A DNA stretch of 64,000 nucleotides from the NCBI GenBank assembly GCA_007844125.1, contig CM017563.1:38198019-38262018 (forward strand), read 5' to 3'. Each line of letters opens with the position of its first letter. Positions within the stretch are counted from its first letter, which is position 1. A program made the translations under genes and the position numbers. Positions 23,701 through 33,700 of the stretch are shown one piece after another. The notes under the pieces were generated by a model. It worked only from the letters and a program-made list of their open reading frames with translations. It made no database searches and had not been told where the DNA came from. Source of the stretch: Sinonovacula constricta. Its lineage: Eukaryota; Mollusca; Bivalvia; Cardiida; Solecurtidae.

Positions 23701-25272
23701 CGAAAAGTAAGAACACATTTGTGATGAGTCATTTAACGAAAAGAGCAAACCCGACAGTTACCGCCATGGAACGGTCTGTCGGCAATATGGACCGACTGGG
23801 GTGCTTAAACCGATTTTACAGAGCTCTAACCTCGCACTTCCTCGCACTTATGTAATACGTATCAATGCAGGGGCTGCGACGAAGGCTGTATAAAATAACT
23901 GTGTACTTATTTTATGAAATTTATATATACATGTAGTCATTTTAAGGTAATGAGCTTATATCACAAATAGGCTTGCTGTGTTCATTTATTATCAGCTTCT
24001 CAAACTACTTGCCGGCCGTTTGAAAACAAAAATAGTAAACTCACACTTATTTTGTTGTAAATATGTGAACTTGTCATTTAAAATTGTGTGTCAAATTTTT
24101 AGACATCGTTTTAAATTTTTAGACATGATTTTGAATAAACGAATATGCATTTAATGACTTAAGTTGATTTTTAGACGAATAAATCGATACACGGGACATG
24201 TATTTTCAAAATACTATTTTGCATTTCTCCTTAAAATTATCTGTTGTAAAAATGGATAACCGTCCGTAATATAGCTACTTTACGAAAATATTGAAAAAAA
24301 CCGATTAGTTTTATTTACTTTTACACCAAATATGACTGATCATTTGAAATATTATCTTCTCCATAACTTTGCATGCCCTGTGCACGCCGCCATTATTATA
24401 CCTTGTAACAAGGTTACCCTTAAACCGGTAAAGAAAGCACATTTCAAGGTATAAAACTTCGACTTATGTCTCCTCTCTGTGTTTTTTGTCACATTTACAT
24501 TTACCGTGTTTGCCTTTGTCTACTGGTAGATAAAATTTTAATATCTGTGGAAATTTTGATAGGACCTTTTCTTATTTACCTATTTGAATTCAAGTCGGTG
24601 TTTTTTCATGTTGTTCTTTCGATCGACGGACACATTTCTTTAAGCCCCAATAGTCCCAATTAATCAGATGTTATTCTAATTAAATTCGAGCTTAACGATT
24701 TATCCAAACCCTTGCTGTTACTAGATGGGGGATGGGCACCATGGGAGGCATGGGGCGCCTGCTTCAAGACATGTGATGGTGAAGTTCAAACCCGCGACCG
24801 TCAATGTACCAACCCCACACCTTCCCTCCTTGGCACCCCGTGTATTGGGTCACCCACAGAGTCACAGACATGCAACACGACTGCCTGCCAGGCAGGTAAG
24901 GACACAGATATGCGGAACAGACAGACCTAGGAGCGGACAAGGAATCGTATTAGATGAGATTATTAGGCTTTAAGCTTTACTTTGATATTGTTCAAAAGAA
25001 GCGATCGGTAAAATCATTTTTGCGCTATCAAAATTTTGAAAAAAAGAATCTTAACTTTGCGCCCTGAATGTATCTTTAAATTACATTTTGTACTTAAGTA
25101 TTGTATACTATTCCTTTTTTTAGGTTTATGGAACTCGTGGAATTCTTGGACAGGCTGCAGTGCTTGTGGAGGGGTCAATACTAGAAACCGCAGCTGCTCG
25201 GGTAACGGATGTAACGGGGAATACCTCCAGGTGTTGAGCTGTAACAATTATTGGTGTCATTGTTGTAAATAA
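17401..25272 (+). CDS. Type II membrane protein with four thrombospondin type-1 repeats (5'-incomplete)
   Basis: Six exons join in frame: 17401-17745, 21953-21974, 23038-23187, 23407-23574, 24725-24895 and 25124-25272. They total 1005 bases, or 334 residues plus stop. Order: hydrophilic cytoplasmic segment (residues 1-85) with YETI and YDDV motifs, a transmembrane anchor (about 86-113), a short stalk, then four TSP1 repeats, one per exon, with phase 1 boundaries. The first visible exon opens at an acceptor with a stop just upstream and no early ATG, so at least one 5' exon is missing; an internal Met at residue 54 is an alternative start. No signal peptide is seen, so type II topology is inferred. 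TSP1 repeats usually mediate adhesion or matrix binding. The identity of the orthologue is not recognised. Confidence 0.8.
17940..19462. repeat. 37-bp minisatellite in TSP1 gene intron
   Basis: The unit reads CCATGGTTCAGTAAATGAGA followed by CCACTGTCCGCGTCACT, 37 bp. The array covers about 1.5 kb, roughly 35-40 units. Central units (18.1-19.35 kb) are nearly identical while both edges are degenerate, the usual pattern of unequal exchange. It lies wholly inside the intron after the transmembrane exon. Confidence 0.95.
20055..20156. repeat. T/G-rich simple repeat
   Basis: Runs of GTGTGTGTGT and TTTTGTTTTG-type sequence. The poly-Lys/Gln/Asn minus-strand frame over it is an artefact. Confidence 0.9.
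20370..20660 (+). repeat. Dispersed repeat family R1, copy 2
   Basis: Fullest copy of R1: GACAAAGTCCTATGAGCATT, AACATATACACAAAAGAGTC, GGAACGGTCAGTCGGCAAAA, TTACAGAGCTCTAACCTCGC, and a tail containing TGAATAAATGTCCAAGCGCT. It lies in an intron of the TSP1 gene. Confidence 0.8.
21278..21656 (+). mobile_element. Mutator-like MITE (family M3), copy 1, with 9-bp target duplication
   Basis: The 9-bp CGACAGTCC flanks the element on both sides (21269-21277 and 21657-21665). The left end CAATCGGAACATCTCGG and the right end, read inverted as CAATCGGAACTCCTCGGGTA, form long inverted repeats of about 40 bp or more. A second copy lies in opposite orientation at 50007-50399. Long inverted repeats with 9-10-bp duplications fit the Mutator-like superfamily. 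No transposase is encoded in its 379 bp. It sits in a TSP1 gene intron. Confidence 0.85.
21953..21974 (+). CDS. TSP1 gene 22-bp micro-exon
   Basis: A 22-bp exon lies between acceptor TTTTTACACAG and donor CAAG|GTAAGT. It enters in phase 0 and leaves in phase 1, exactly what is needed to join the transmembrane exon to the first TSP1 exon. It encodes KMGTPQQ plus one base, a short juxtamembrane stalk. Confidence 0.7.
22541..22760 (+). repeat. Dispersed repeat family R1, copy 3, internally deleted
   Basis: The R1 start (ATGACAAAGTCCTATGAGCA) and end (TCACATGCAAGCAATGAAAA, CAAAACTGTCCAAGCG) are present, but the middle AACGGTCAGTCGG block is missing. Intronic. Confidence 0.75.
23038..23187 (+). 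CDS. TSP1 gene exon: TSP1 repeat 1
   Basis: Acceptor TTCGCCAG and donor CAAG|GTACAA, phase 1 to 1. The domain begins SIWTSWGFCSRSCGIGIRRR. The WTSW motif is a C-mannosylation-type site, CSRSCGIG fits the O-fucose consensus C-x2-S/T-C-x2-G, and alternating Arg residues form the expected Trp/Arg ladder. Six cysteines are present, ending in CMKATC. Confidence 0.85.
23407..23574 (+). CDS. TSP1 gene exon: TSP1 repeat 2
   Basis: Acceptor TTTTTCTTCAAAG and donor AGGG|GTGCGT, phase 1 to 1. The domain reads DGVWTTWSLWSPCDVTCDVG, with a full WxxWxxW array and a CDVTCDVG O-fucosylation-type motif, followed by VRIRIRDC and six cysteines in total. An N-glycosylation sequon NNS follows the third cysteine. 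Confidence 0.9.
23606..23855 (+). repeat. Dispersed repeat family R1, copy 4
   Basis: Begins about 30 bp after the donor of TSP1 exon 2 with ATATGACAAAGTCCTATGAG and ends near CTCTAACCTCGCACTTCCTC. It is colinear with the copy at 20370-20660. Confidence 0.8.
24465..24600 (+). repeat. Dispersed repeat family R2, copy 2
   Basis: Shares TTTGTCACATTTACATTTAC, TTTGTCTACTGGTAGATAAA and CCTTTTCTTATTTACC in order with 16262-16395 and 26990-27155. Confidence 0.75.
24725..24895 (+). CDS. TSP1 gene exon: TSP1 repeat 3
   Basis: Acceptor TGTTACTAG and donor GCAG|GTAAGG, phase 1 to 1. The domain reads DGGWAPWEAWGACFKTCDGE, with WxxWxxW and CFKTCDG (O-fucose-type Thr), then QTRDRQC and a Pro-rich loop before the last cysteines of CNTTAC. 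Six cysteines are present. Confidence 0.9.
25124..25272 (+). CDS. TSP1 gene terminal exon: divergent TSP1 repeat 4 and stop
   Basis: Acceptor CCTTTTTTTAG, phase 1 in, TAA stop at 25270-25272. The domain reads LWNSWNSWTGCSACGG, then RNRSC. The three-Trp ladder is kept, but the Ser/Thr before the second cysteine is replaced by Ala, so the O-fucose consensus is lost. The domain is short, and the protein ends in a Cys-rich tail CHCCK with no C-terminal membrane segment or GPI signal. Confidence 0.85.
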
Positions 25273-25381
25273 CCAAGACGTTTTGTTCATTACCTCCAGG
25301 TTCAATTGTAGATGGAACGTTTATAATATTTGGAAACAAAGTGCAGTTGCAGTTTGCACAGTTACCATCATGGACTACCTT

Positions 25382-25513
25382 ATCAGGATCTATGTACGCG
25401 AACTATCAGTAGCATATTTAATAACATCAGGATCTATTTACTCGAACTATCAGTAGCATATTTAATAACATCAGGATCTATTTACTCGAACTATCAGTAG
25501 CATATTTAATAAC
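25382..25513. repeat. Three tandem 44-bp repeats after the TSP1 gene
   Basis: The block ATCAGGATCTATTTACTCGA followed by ACTATCAGTAGCATATTTAATAAC is repeated three times head to tail in the probable 3' UTR or just beyond. The last two copies are almost identical, so the expansion is recent. Confidence 0.9.
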
Positions 25514-25874
25514 AGATCATTTAACAATGATTTAATTGGCGTGAGTAACAAATAGTCCTAACGATGAGCATGACAAAAGAGCTTTTTGTTATATTTTAAA
25601 CTTAATCAGTAAGTTGTCAATTTAGGTGAAAAAGAAACTATTTGGATATATAATATAGAAAAAAACACTAGTGAAAGAATCACAATTTACTTCATGTTTA
25701 CACAAACAAAAGTTACAAACATTGCATCTGTCTCGATGACCGAGTGATCAAAGTGCTTGATTATCCTGGATCTGCTGATTTTGTGCTGATCTGTGTTTAT
25801 TCCGCTTGTTTCACAAAATACTTTTCGGTTTGTGAATATGATAATTAAATCAATTGTAATACGTAATATCTTTC

Positions 25875-26553
25875 ATAGATAGTTTCCATGTGATGTCATA
25901 GGCACTGATAAGTTTATTTGTTTATTTGTTTGTTTATTGGGTTTATCTCCCACTTACAGTTTTTCAGTTATCTGCAGACGGTGTCCACTTGAAGCAGATA
26001 TAGTGCTGCCTTCATTGTGTATAGCATGCCGTGAACACCTGGCATGATACCACACCCAGTCACATTATCCTGATAAGACAGTTTAAGGCAGCCATCTTTG
26101 AAGGCAGAAGCTAATGCAGGCCGAAATCTGGAAATATGGGCTGTATTAAACTCACCACTATGGTTTTTATTTTTTCAGTCTATTTTACTGAATTTATATC
26201 AATTTAACAGCTTTTTTGAAGTAGTTAAAATATGAAAATCATACTTTAGATAGTTTAGATAAACAACCAACAAGGTACACTAATCATTTTGTTTAATGAT
26301 CAGCCAATAATTTAATTTATTTCTGTATACTAATTCTTTGTGCATTTATCAATTTTTTAAAAATTTTGTATTCTAAAAATATCAATTTCAAGAGCTTTCC
26401 AATCGTGTATAGCCTTTTTTTTGGACCACAAATAAAGAAATTACAAGAAAATAAAATTTACGCTTCTATACAATTCATCTAAAAATCCTCTGGAGCTGCC
26501 ATCAAAGATGGCTGCCAAGATAAGGGTTCTTCAATGATGTGAAAACTATCTAT
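25875..26553 (+). mobile_element. MITE family M4, copy 1, interrupted by a nested retroposon
   Basis: The left end ATAGATAGTTTCCATGTGAT and the right end, read inverted as ATAGATAGTTTTCACATCAT, match. Both ends continue inward to GGCAGCCATCTTTGA followed by GGCAG. A second copy lies inverted at about 53309-53757. The interior is AT-rich and non-coding. The insertion at 25913-26069 is later than this element. Confidence 0.75.
25913..26069 (-). mobile_element. Nested 5'-truncated retroposon (family S4) with 8-bp target duplication
   Basis: CTGATAAG occurs on both sides (25905-25912 and 26070-26077), and the M4 copy at 53.7 kb contains the site once and uninterrupted (53717-53724). The inserted 157 bp therefore has proven boundaries. 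Its left edge is a TTTATTTG-type tract, meaning the element lies on the minus strand with an AAACCCAATAAACAAACAAA-type 3' tail. A longer relative lies at about 43857-44190. Confidence 0.85.
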
Positions 26554-26989
26554 AGGCATTTCTGACTGACAACTATATTGTTATACATCTATTTTCAATT
26601 TATCCTATTTGTGCTTACTCTCAGTAGTATGTTTTGACTGAAAAACTACCACTTGTAAATCCACTTGTTTTGTTTAATCTACCAACTTCTCATTTTATGG
26701 TACAAGTTTTGATATTGTCATATTCTTGTTTTTATATATCTTTGTCGTGGACGAATATGATCTGCGTATTGGTGGAGGTGATATATAAAAGGTATCTATA
26801 ATCTATAGACAAATATTAACCGCGAGGTTTCTCGAGTTTGACAACACGTTCTTTGTTTAAGACCAACCTAGAAATTAATCATCGAACCAGGATGTTTTAT
26901 TACCGACAGCATTTTTAACTATTTTGTTAACCGTTCACTTGTCCCAAAAGGAATCTAAAAAATGGTCAAGTGTAATTGATATACTTTCA

Positions 26990-27155
26990 CCGTTCCAAGG
27001 CGGTAACTGATGGGGGTTTTTTTCTTTTTGTAAGTTATGTCTCTTCTGTGTGTTTTTGTCACATTTACATTTACCCTGTTCGCCTTTGTCTAGAGGTAGA
27101 TAAAATTTAAATATCTGTGGCAAATTTTGATATGACCTTTTCTTATAAATCTAGA
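26990..27155 (+). repeat. Dispersed repeat family R2, copy 3
   Basis: Begins CCGTTCCAAGGCGGTAACTG like the 16.26-kb copy and carries GTTTTTGTCACATTTACATT and AGGTAGATAAAATTTAAATA. It is non-coding. Confidence 0.75.
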
Positions 27156-27159
27156 TCTA

Positions 27160-30100
27160 TCAAAAATAATGTAAAATAGCATGCTTCATTAAATACGATT
27201 CTTAAAAAAAGTGAATAAACAAATTACTTACTTGTGGCTAAGGTCACAAAAAGTTCATCCGATGCGCCTCACTGAATCACCAAAATCAAACTAAACCACG
27301 AATGGGTGGGGTACAGAGTCAAAAGATGTAAGTTTCTCGGGACCACTGGATTTTCTCCTGTTCTCTGTGACCGAAATCGATGAAAAACTAATGCAATTGT
27401 ACATCCTATCATCGCACTATCTCACTTCCAAACTGAGCAATAACACGTTTGCCTTTGTATCGCTAAACTATGTTTGCTGCTTCTAAGCCTTGGTGTGTAA
27501 ACATACTGATATAAATGGCGATTAATTTTTGGAGAAATATACGTCACCACACGTGGCGTGACGTCATATAATACATGCAAAAAAAACAACAACAGGGGAT
27601 CTAATTCGTTCGAAACTATTTTATTTTGACCACAAGCAGTTGTTTTCCCTGCTGACTAAATGTGCATACATTATGACACTTGGGTCGCCACTTGTGTCGT
27701 AAAATTCATGTATGCATTTTAAAAAAGTCTCTCTGGATGCGCGTGTCATTTTTTGTTTGTTTGTTTGTTTGTTTCTTTCTTACACTGGTGGTTGATAAAG
27801 CAAATGTTAGAACACCGGGTTTTTTAACATTTAATGTTCGCGGTGATGGTAAGATAAAAAAGTATGTACAATTTAAACTGACTTCTTCCAAAGCCACCAT
27901 GTACAATAATTATTGTCCACCAGTTTGCGGTTTATTTATTGTACAATTTCGTCTTTTCGATTATAAACGAGAACTTTTGTTGTTCAAGTTTCATTGTCTT
28001 ACCTTCCTTGGTACCTCCTTAGATTCAATTGTTTGTGTTTCATTTGCGTCCCGGTAACACAATTGTGATCATTTCGGTGACGTCCAGCTTGTTATTAATG
28101 GAAGAAGACTCCCGAAAGGCAGCCACGGTTATAGAAGATCTCCCCACAAGAAAGTTCTCTTTCGCTGTGGATTGACGTGCTGTACAGTTTTATTCAAAAT
28201 TTACGTGCATTCAAGCATTGCCTTATGTATTTGTTACTGGAATATTGCGCAGATGTGTCTTTTTTCTGTTGATCATTCGCCTTTGTATTAACATGACCTT
28301 TGTATTCAAATGACCCCATCTTTCTTTAGGTATTCATTCATAGTTTGTAATGTGTCTCAGTACACAATTGAACAGGTGCTACATCTATTTTAAAAAGAGT
28401 CAACATACCCTATATGTTGTGGTGTTGTACAATTTTTTAATCAGTAATTCAAGTGTTTCCAAGTAAAGTCATATATGTTACTGAAATATTTTGCAGATGT
28501 ACCAACAATTTATGTCCAGTAAGAATATGTATGACAAAAGTCACGGTCGACGAATGAAGTAAAACAGAATAGTCGAGCGTGGGTATCCGATGATGATGCA
28601 CAGTATGACATTCGAGTTTTTGATGGGTATAATTTCAGACTTGACCTCGTAGCGCTATTTGTATAGCGTCGACTCAAGGTACGAGAGGGTCTGGAGTTTT
28701 ATAAATTGTTTAGGAAAGCACAATTATATCTGGGTGGTTATACAAATAATAGAAAAACAAGCTTTACAATGATAAAATGTTTTAATGGACACATAAACAG
28801 TAAAATTGTATACATCATTAAAACTTTTAAAATGCATGACCACTTTACAACCATACAATGTTATTGCAATGCTCAATTCATGAACTGTAAATGTCTTTCC
28901 GATTGGTCAGACTGTAGCACAATTTAAACTGACCAATCAGAGTGAACGTAAGTCTTTCTGATTGGTCATTTATAGCACAGTTTAAACTTAAATATCTTTC
29001 CAAATGGTCAGATTACAGAAAACTATAAAGTGACCAGAGGCGAGATTTTGTCAGATTTTTTAGCTTTTAACTCTAATCAAAGCTATATTTATGGTAACAG
29101 AAAAGAACAATACAAGATAAATGGCCACACACATGTATGAATGAGATGCCAAAGTAAAAACTTACAAATAATGAACTTTGGGAACAGTTAGTGTATTTTT
29201 TAATCATGTTTTCACAATTATTGGCAGTTCAAATCAACAATTATTGCATGTACTAGCACCTGGTCTGCACAACACTGCATTTATACAACAAAAATGTCTA
29301 AATAGTCTTTTAAAATATCTCATCTACATGACGTCGTCTGTCTCAAACATATACACTATTTATTTACACATCTTAGGCAAAACTTATATGCAACATTAAC
29401 CTTAAAACATTTATTATTGAGACATACATAAAACTTAAATATCAAAATTTATTTGTAAGATACAAGTTAACAATACTGCCTGTTACATTGTTCAAAAATT
29501 GTTGTTTTATTATAACTATAACACTGGGGTTGTTTTCTTAAAGAATTTAAGACTTTTTTTTTCTTATTTAAACTAAAAAATTTCCTTAAGTCTAAAAAAT
29601 TTTCCTATAAGGAATTTCCTTAGATATCGAAAACCATTTCGTATGATAAGAAAATTTGTAATATTCACAAAGTCATCAAATCTAAGAAATTTCTTAGTAT
29701 TGATTTAATTTAGGGAAATTTCTTAGCTTAAGTAAGAAAAAGTGACTCTTTAACATGATGGTCAAAAAATTACAGTAAATCTTTAAGGACAACATTTACA
29801 TTCCTCAACAAAAAAAAGCAGACAATCTGGTATTGGTATATGGTAGAGTATATCTTTAGACAGAGAATGTCTAACTTTTTTTTTGTTATCTGTATTTACT
29901 TGGTGGGATGATTCAGTAAAACAAAAAACTGTCACAGGACAATCATCTTGACTAAAAGTATCCAATAACATTAAAAAAAAGCTGGATAGTACATGTACTT
30001 GCATGCAAAACTTTTAAACTGGCATATATCTGCTTCAAAATGTTTTAATTCAAACCAGGGCCATTAGTTTTTCACAAAAGCTACCTGGCAACTATCAAAC

Positions 30101-30490
30101 TTGAATACATCTGTAGATCAGCAGGTTTGTTTTGTGTTACATTGCACCAACACAATGAGACATTAATGAATAGTCTCCCCTGAATAATGCCTAACTGCAA
30201 GTAGGTCCTTTCATTTGTTTTACTCGGTTTTTATGCTTGTGCTCTTTGGAGTGTATGTTGACTTTTCTGCCTTTCTTATGATACCCAGGTTAACCATCAT
30301 CAATAAACTTGTCCATTTTCTTTTTTATAAAAACATATCTCAATAAGTATTTAAATTAATTTTAAGCATTTATTTATGCAAAAGTAAGAAATTCACTGTT
30401 TGTTATTGCAATATCTGCAAAAGAACAGGCGATAAAGTCCAAGAATTTCAACTACATGGACCTACCTACTGTTTGGGACACCTCGGATAA
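27160..30490. other. Intergenic between TSP1 and RNF168-type genes, no gene seen
   Basis: Contains an S1 fragment near 28060-28110 (ACAATTGTGATCATTT, GACGTCCAGCTTG, then TTAATGGAAGAAGACTCC), a lone M2 end at 28541-28589, and a short local repeat of CTTTCCGATTGGTCA-like sequence three times at 28895-29010. An AT-rich segment at 29540-29745 repeats AAATTTCTTAG in both orientations. No frame with a domain or splice support was found. Confidence 0.5.
28541..28589 (+). mobile_element. Solo terminus of MITE family M2
   Basis: CACGGTCGACGAATGAAGTA through GAGCGTGGGTATCCG matches the right inverted repeat of the M2 copies at 7.45 and 10.98 kb. No matching left end is visible upstream. Confidence 0.7.
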
Positions 30491-30499
30491 TAACTAACA

Positions 30500-30760
30500 A
30501 GGGAGACAATGTCCCTTTCACCAATGTACCCCATTATGTTCATGTTGGCAACATACAGCTAATTATTTGTGGAGGAAGACTTGACTAGACTTACGTATGG
30601 GTACAGCAACAGGCACTCCGCATGTTAGCTTGAAAGCCTTTGAAATATGAAAGTTCTCACCCTGACCAGGACTCCAGCCCATGCGGTAAGGGGCTGAGAA
30701 TTAAAACATCAAGGACTCTTATCGCTTGGGCACAGGCGCACGCCTCCCCCCCCCCCACTC
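30500..30760 (-). repeat. SINE family S1 copy
   Basis: S1 blocks in degenerate form: TGTTGGCAACATACAGCTAA, TTATTTGTGGAGGAAGAC, ATGGGTACAGCAACAGGCAC, GACCAGGACTCCAGCCCATG, ending in the tRNA-like head and a C-rich run at 30748-30760. Confidence 0.65.
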
Positions 30761-33700
30761 CCCAAACCCCCATTAGGTTTGTAGATATATTGTAAGGAAG
30801 ACATATCTGAAGTTTTTATTCAAATCTATGCCCTGGTTTTATATAAGCTTGACAGAACTCACACGTAAATAAATATCCATTAACCTGACCGTTAAGCAAA
30901 CATCAACTCCAGGACAAAAGGACTAATTCATTTATTCATAAAAAAAAATCAGCTAAAAAACATTACATAAAGGTAGGAAATAAAACTGAGACAAAGTATG
31001 ACATGCACAACATTGAATGTAACATGAATTGATGAATTGGAAGCAGTATAAATAAATAATCTAAGCTGAACTGGCAAATGAAGAGCGAAAAATAATGAAA
31101 CAGATACAAGAACAATTAATAAAAAATGAATGAAACATTAACATTAACTATTCAGTCACATTCTGATTAATAAATCCATCTATTTAATAAACTCCTGCAT
31201 AAAACTGCTGTTATCACAGATAAATAACTCTTTTCTTGAAAGTATTTTACCAACATCATGGAAAAATCATAGCATTACATATTTTTACTGCATCAATAAA
31301 TATAACAACACAAATCCTTAGGGCAAAAATTGACCCCCCACCCTCCCCCAAAAAGAGTTATTTTTCAATGGTTGCACTATTGATCCCTACACAGGTCTTT
31401 TATGGTAATAAAATGGATGTAAATTGACAAGATAGACTGTTTGATGTCCAATCATATACAAACATCAAGACTATAAGGACACAAGATAAAGGTTATGCAG
31501 GACTGACCATTCAAAAATCCTGTCTACTCTCACAAAAGATTTTAAAGAGAAGGCCATGGAGATAAAACTCACTCAAGAAAAAATCTTTACCACTTGGACT
31601 TAAGATGACTGCAGTGAAATAACAATTTAATTTACTGTACGAAATGTTATAATGTGTAATTGTTCATATTTAACCCGATATCTGTCAACAATAATAAAGC
31701 TTTTTCCATTGAGAAATGTACAGCATTTGAACAATATGAAATGAAATATTAACAGATGAATATGAATAATAAATTAAATGACTCGAAAAATGAGATGTTT
31801 TAAAAATGTAATGTATTCATTTCTACTAATGTAACTGCTGACTATAAAGCCCAAGTTACATCCTTGATACTGATACTGGTTAAAACCATGTTTTTTTCTA
31901 TTGTTTACAAAATTCCTAAGGGAACCACCGCTGCTTTTTTTACCACTGCTAAATGAAGCATCAAAGTCATATGACAAAATGGCTGACCTTAGTGACAATC
32001 TGAGTAAAGTTTGTACGGACAATTTCTACATTTTGATAAGAAACGGTTAGCAAACATCATGCCACATGCTAACATTCAATTAGTTTATTTAAAATAACCG
32101 TGTTTTTTGTTTTTTTAAATATTATGAACATCTCGATTTGGCCTTTTAAGTTTTTGCCTGGACTGGGAACCAAACTTGTATGGTGAGGGGTTATGAAGTT
32201 ACAATACAATAACTCTAATAGCAGACTATGTGTGACCCCCTCAAAAATATGATCTGGAAAATATTATAAAATATAAAACACAGAAAATGGCACACTAGTT
32301 ATTTACAATATTTTACAGATGATGTTGAGAATACGAACATGCAAACTTTATAGTATCAAAACTGGTTGCAAAACAAGTATGTCTAGAAAGTGACAACTGC
32401 AAAAATTGTCAGAACCACAGGTTCTTGCGTAGTCAAATATAACTGGAGCAACATCAACAAAGTGTTTAACATAAACAGACATTTTTAACAGTTAAAAAAA
32501 AAATTCAATATCAGACAGAAACTTAACTATTATTATGATTGAAAAACATATGTAAAATATTCATTTATCAACATTTATACATCCATCTTGCATTTAAATA
32601 GCCTGGTAACAGTCAATTTGTACAAAGATAATTATTACATTATTTCAGTTACATATATGAGTTAAAAGCTAACGATAATCATACATTTATGCACTACAAA
32701 CTTCCATCAGTGCAGTGACAATCTAATGGTTAATAACATCACTCAAGGGTTGAGAACATTAACACCTCATGCCATGAGTAAAACAAGATGTTGCTGACAT
32801 TTACAGCAATATTAATGGAGCACAGCCGACTTAGTAAAAACTCAGAATTGTGCCTCACATGCAGACAAGTCAGGGTAGGTGACTCGCCTTGACCATGATG
32901 GACTCCGATGCATCGCTGTCTAACATGGGAGACAAACGGTGCTCTACAGAAGGGCCCTCTTTACCATGTCGGAACAAGAAAGTGGGACAACTCTTACAAG
33001 TCTTTCACATGTATTTGTATTTTGGGTTTAACAGCCCACAGGCACTTGATAGGTCATGTGGCAAATATAATAAAGTTTTAATATAAAGTAAAACAAGGTT
33101 TTAATTAAATACGTTAGTATAAAAATATATAAGTCTATAGGGGTAAAATAATATGCTTTATAGTTAAAACAGGTTCTTTCAGATGAAAGACAGTATTATC
33201 ATTGTTCAACCGCTCGAGTGGTGTTAATCTCCAGTAAAGAGTTAGTCTGCTGATAAAGTTTGTTGTGTGGGGAAAAAAGACAGAAAGCTTATATTGTTGA
33301 CAAAATTTAGTGAAATTGAAATGCTTGAATGTTCTTACATTTAAGTCTGAAATAGCCAAATAATTTTAAGAAAAGCACCAGTGAATAAGTTACATTTATG
33401 TTAATAAATTATAATAAAATGTTTAAATGATATTTAAAGAAGCACATATTCTCTCTCAGCCATATATTGCTTTAAATTTTAAGTTATTTATAACAGTTTT
33501 AATTTTAAGGTAGATATAAACCTTTATATAGATTAAAAAGAAAATATAAAAAATGCATAATTAAAAAAACAAACCCAAAACAGAAGAAATTAAAAATAAC
33601 TTCCTGATAAGAATAAGTAATAAGATTAATAAAACATTAAGTAAAATACCTGAGCCTAATGTCCTAGATTCAATATTTATAGCAATTATTTTAAATAATG

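Noticed and set aside
23449..23748. 99-codon minus-strand open frame
   Set aside because: It overlaps TSP1 exon 2 and repeat R1 on the opposite strand and is a shadow of these.
29520..29745. AT-rich inverted-repeat segment as a MITE
   Set aside because: Words such as AAATTTCTTAG occur in both orientations, but no defined ends or target duplication could be found; low complexity is a sufficient explanation.
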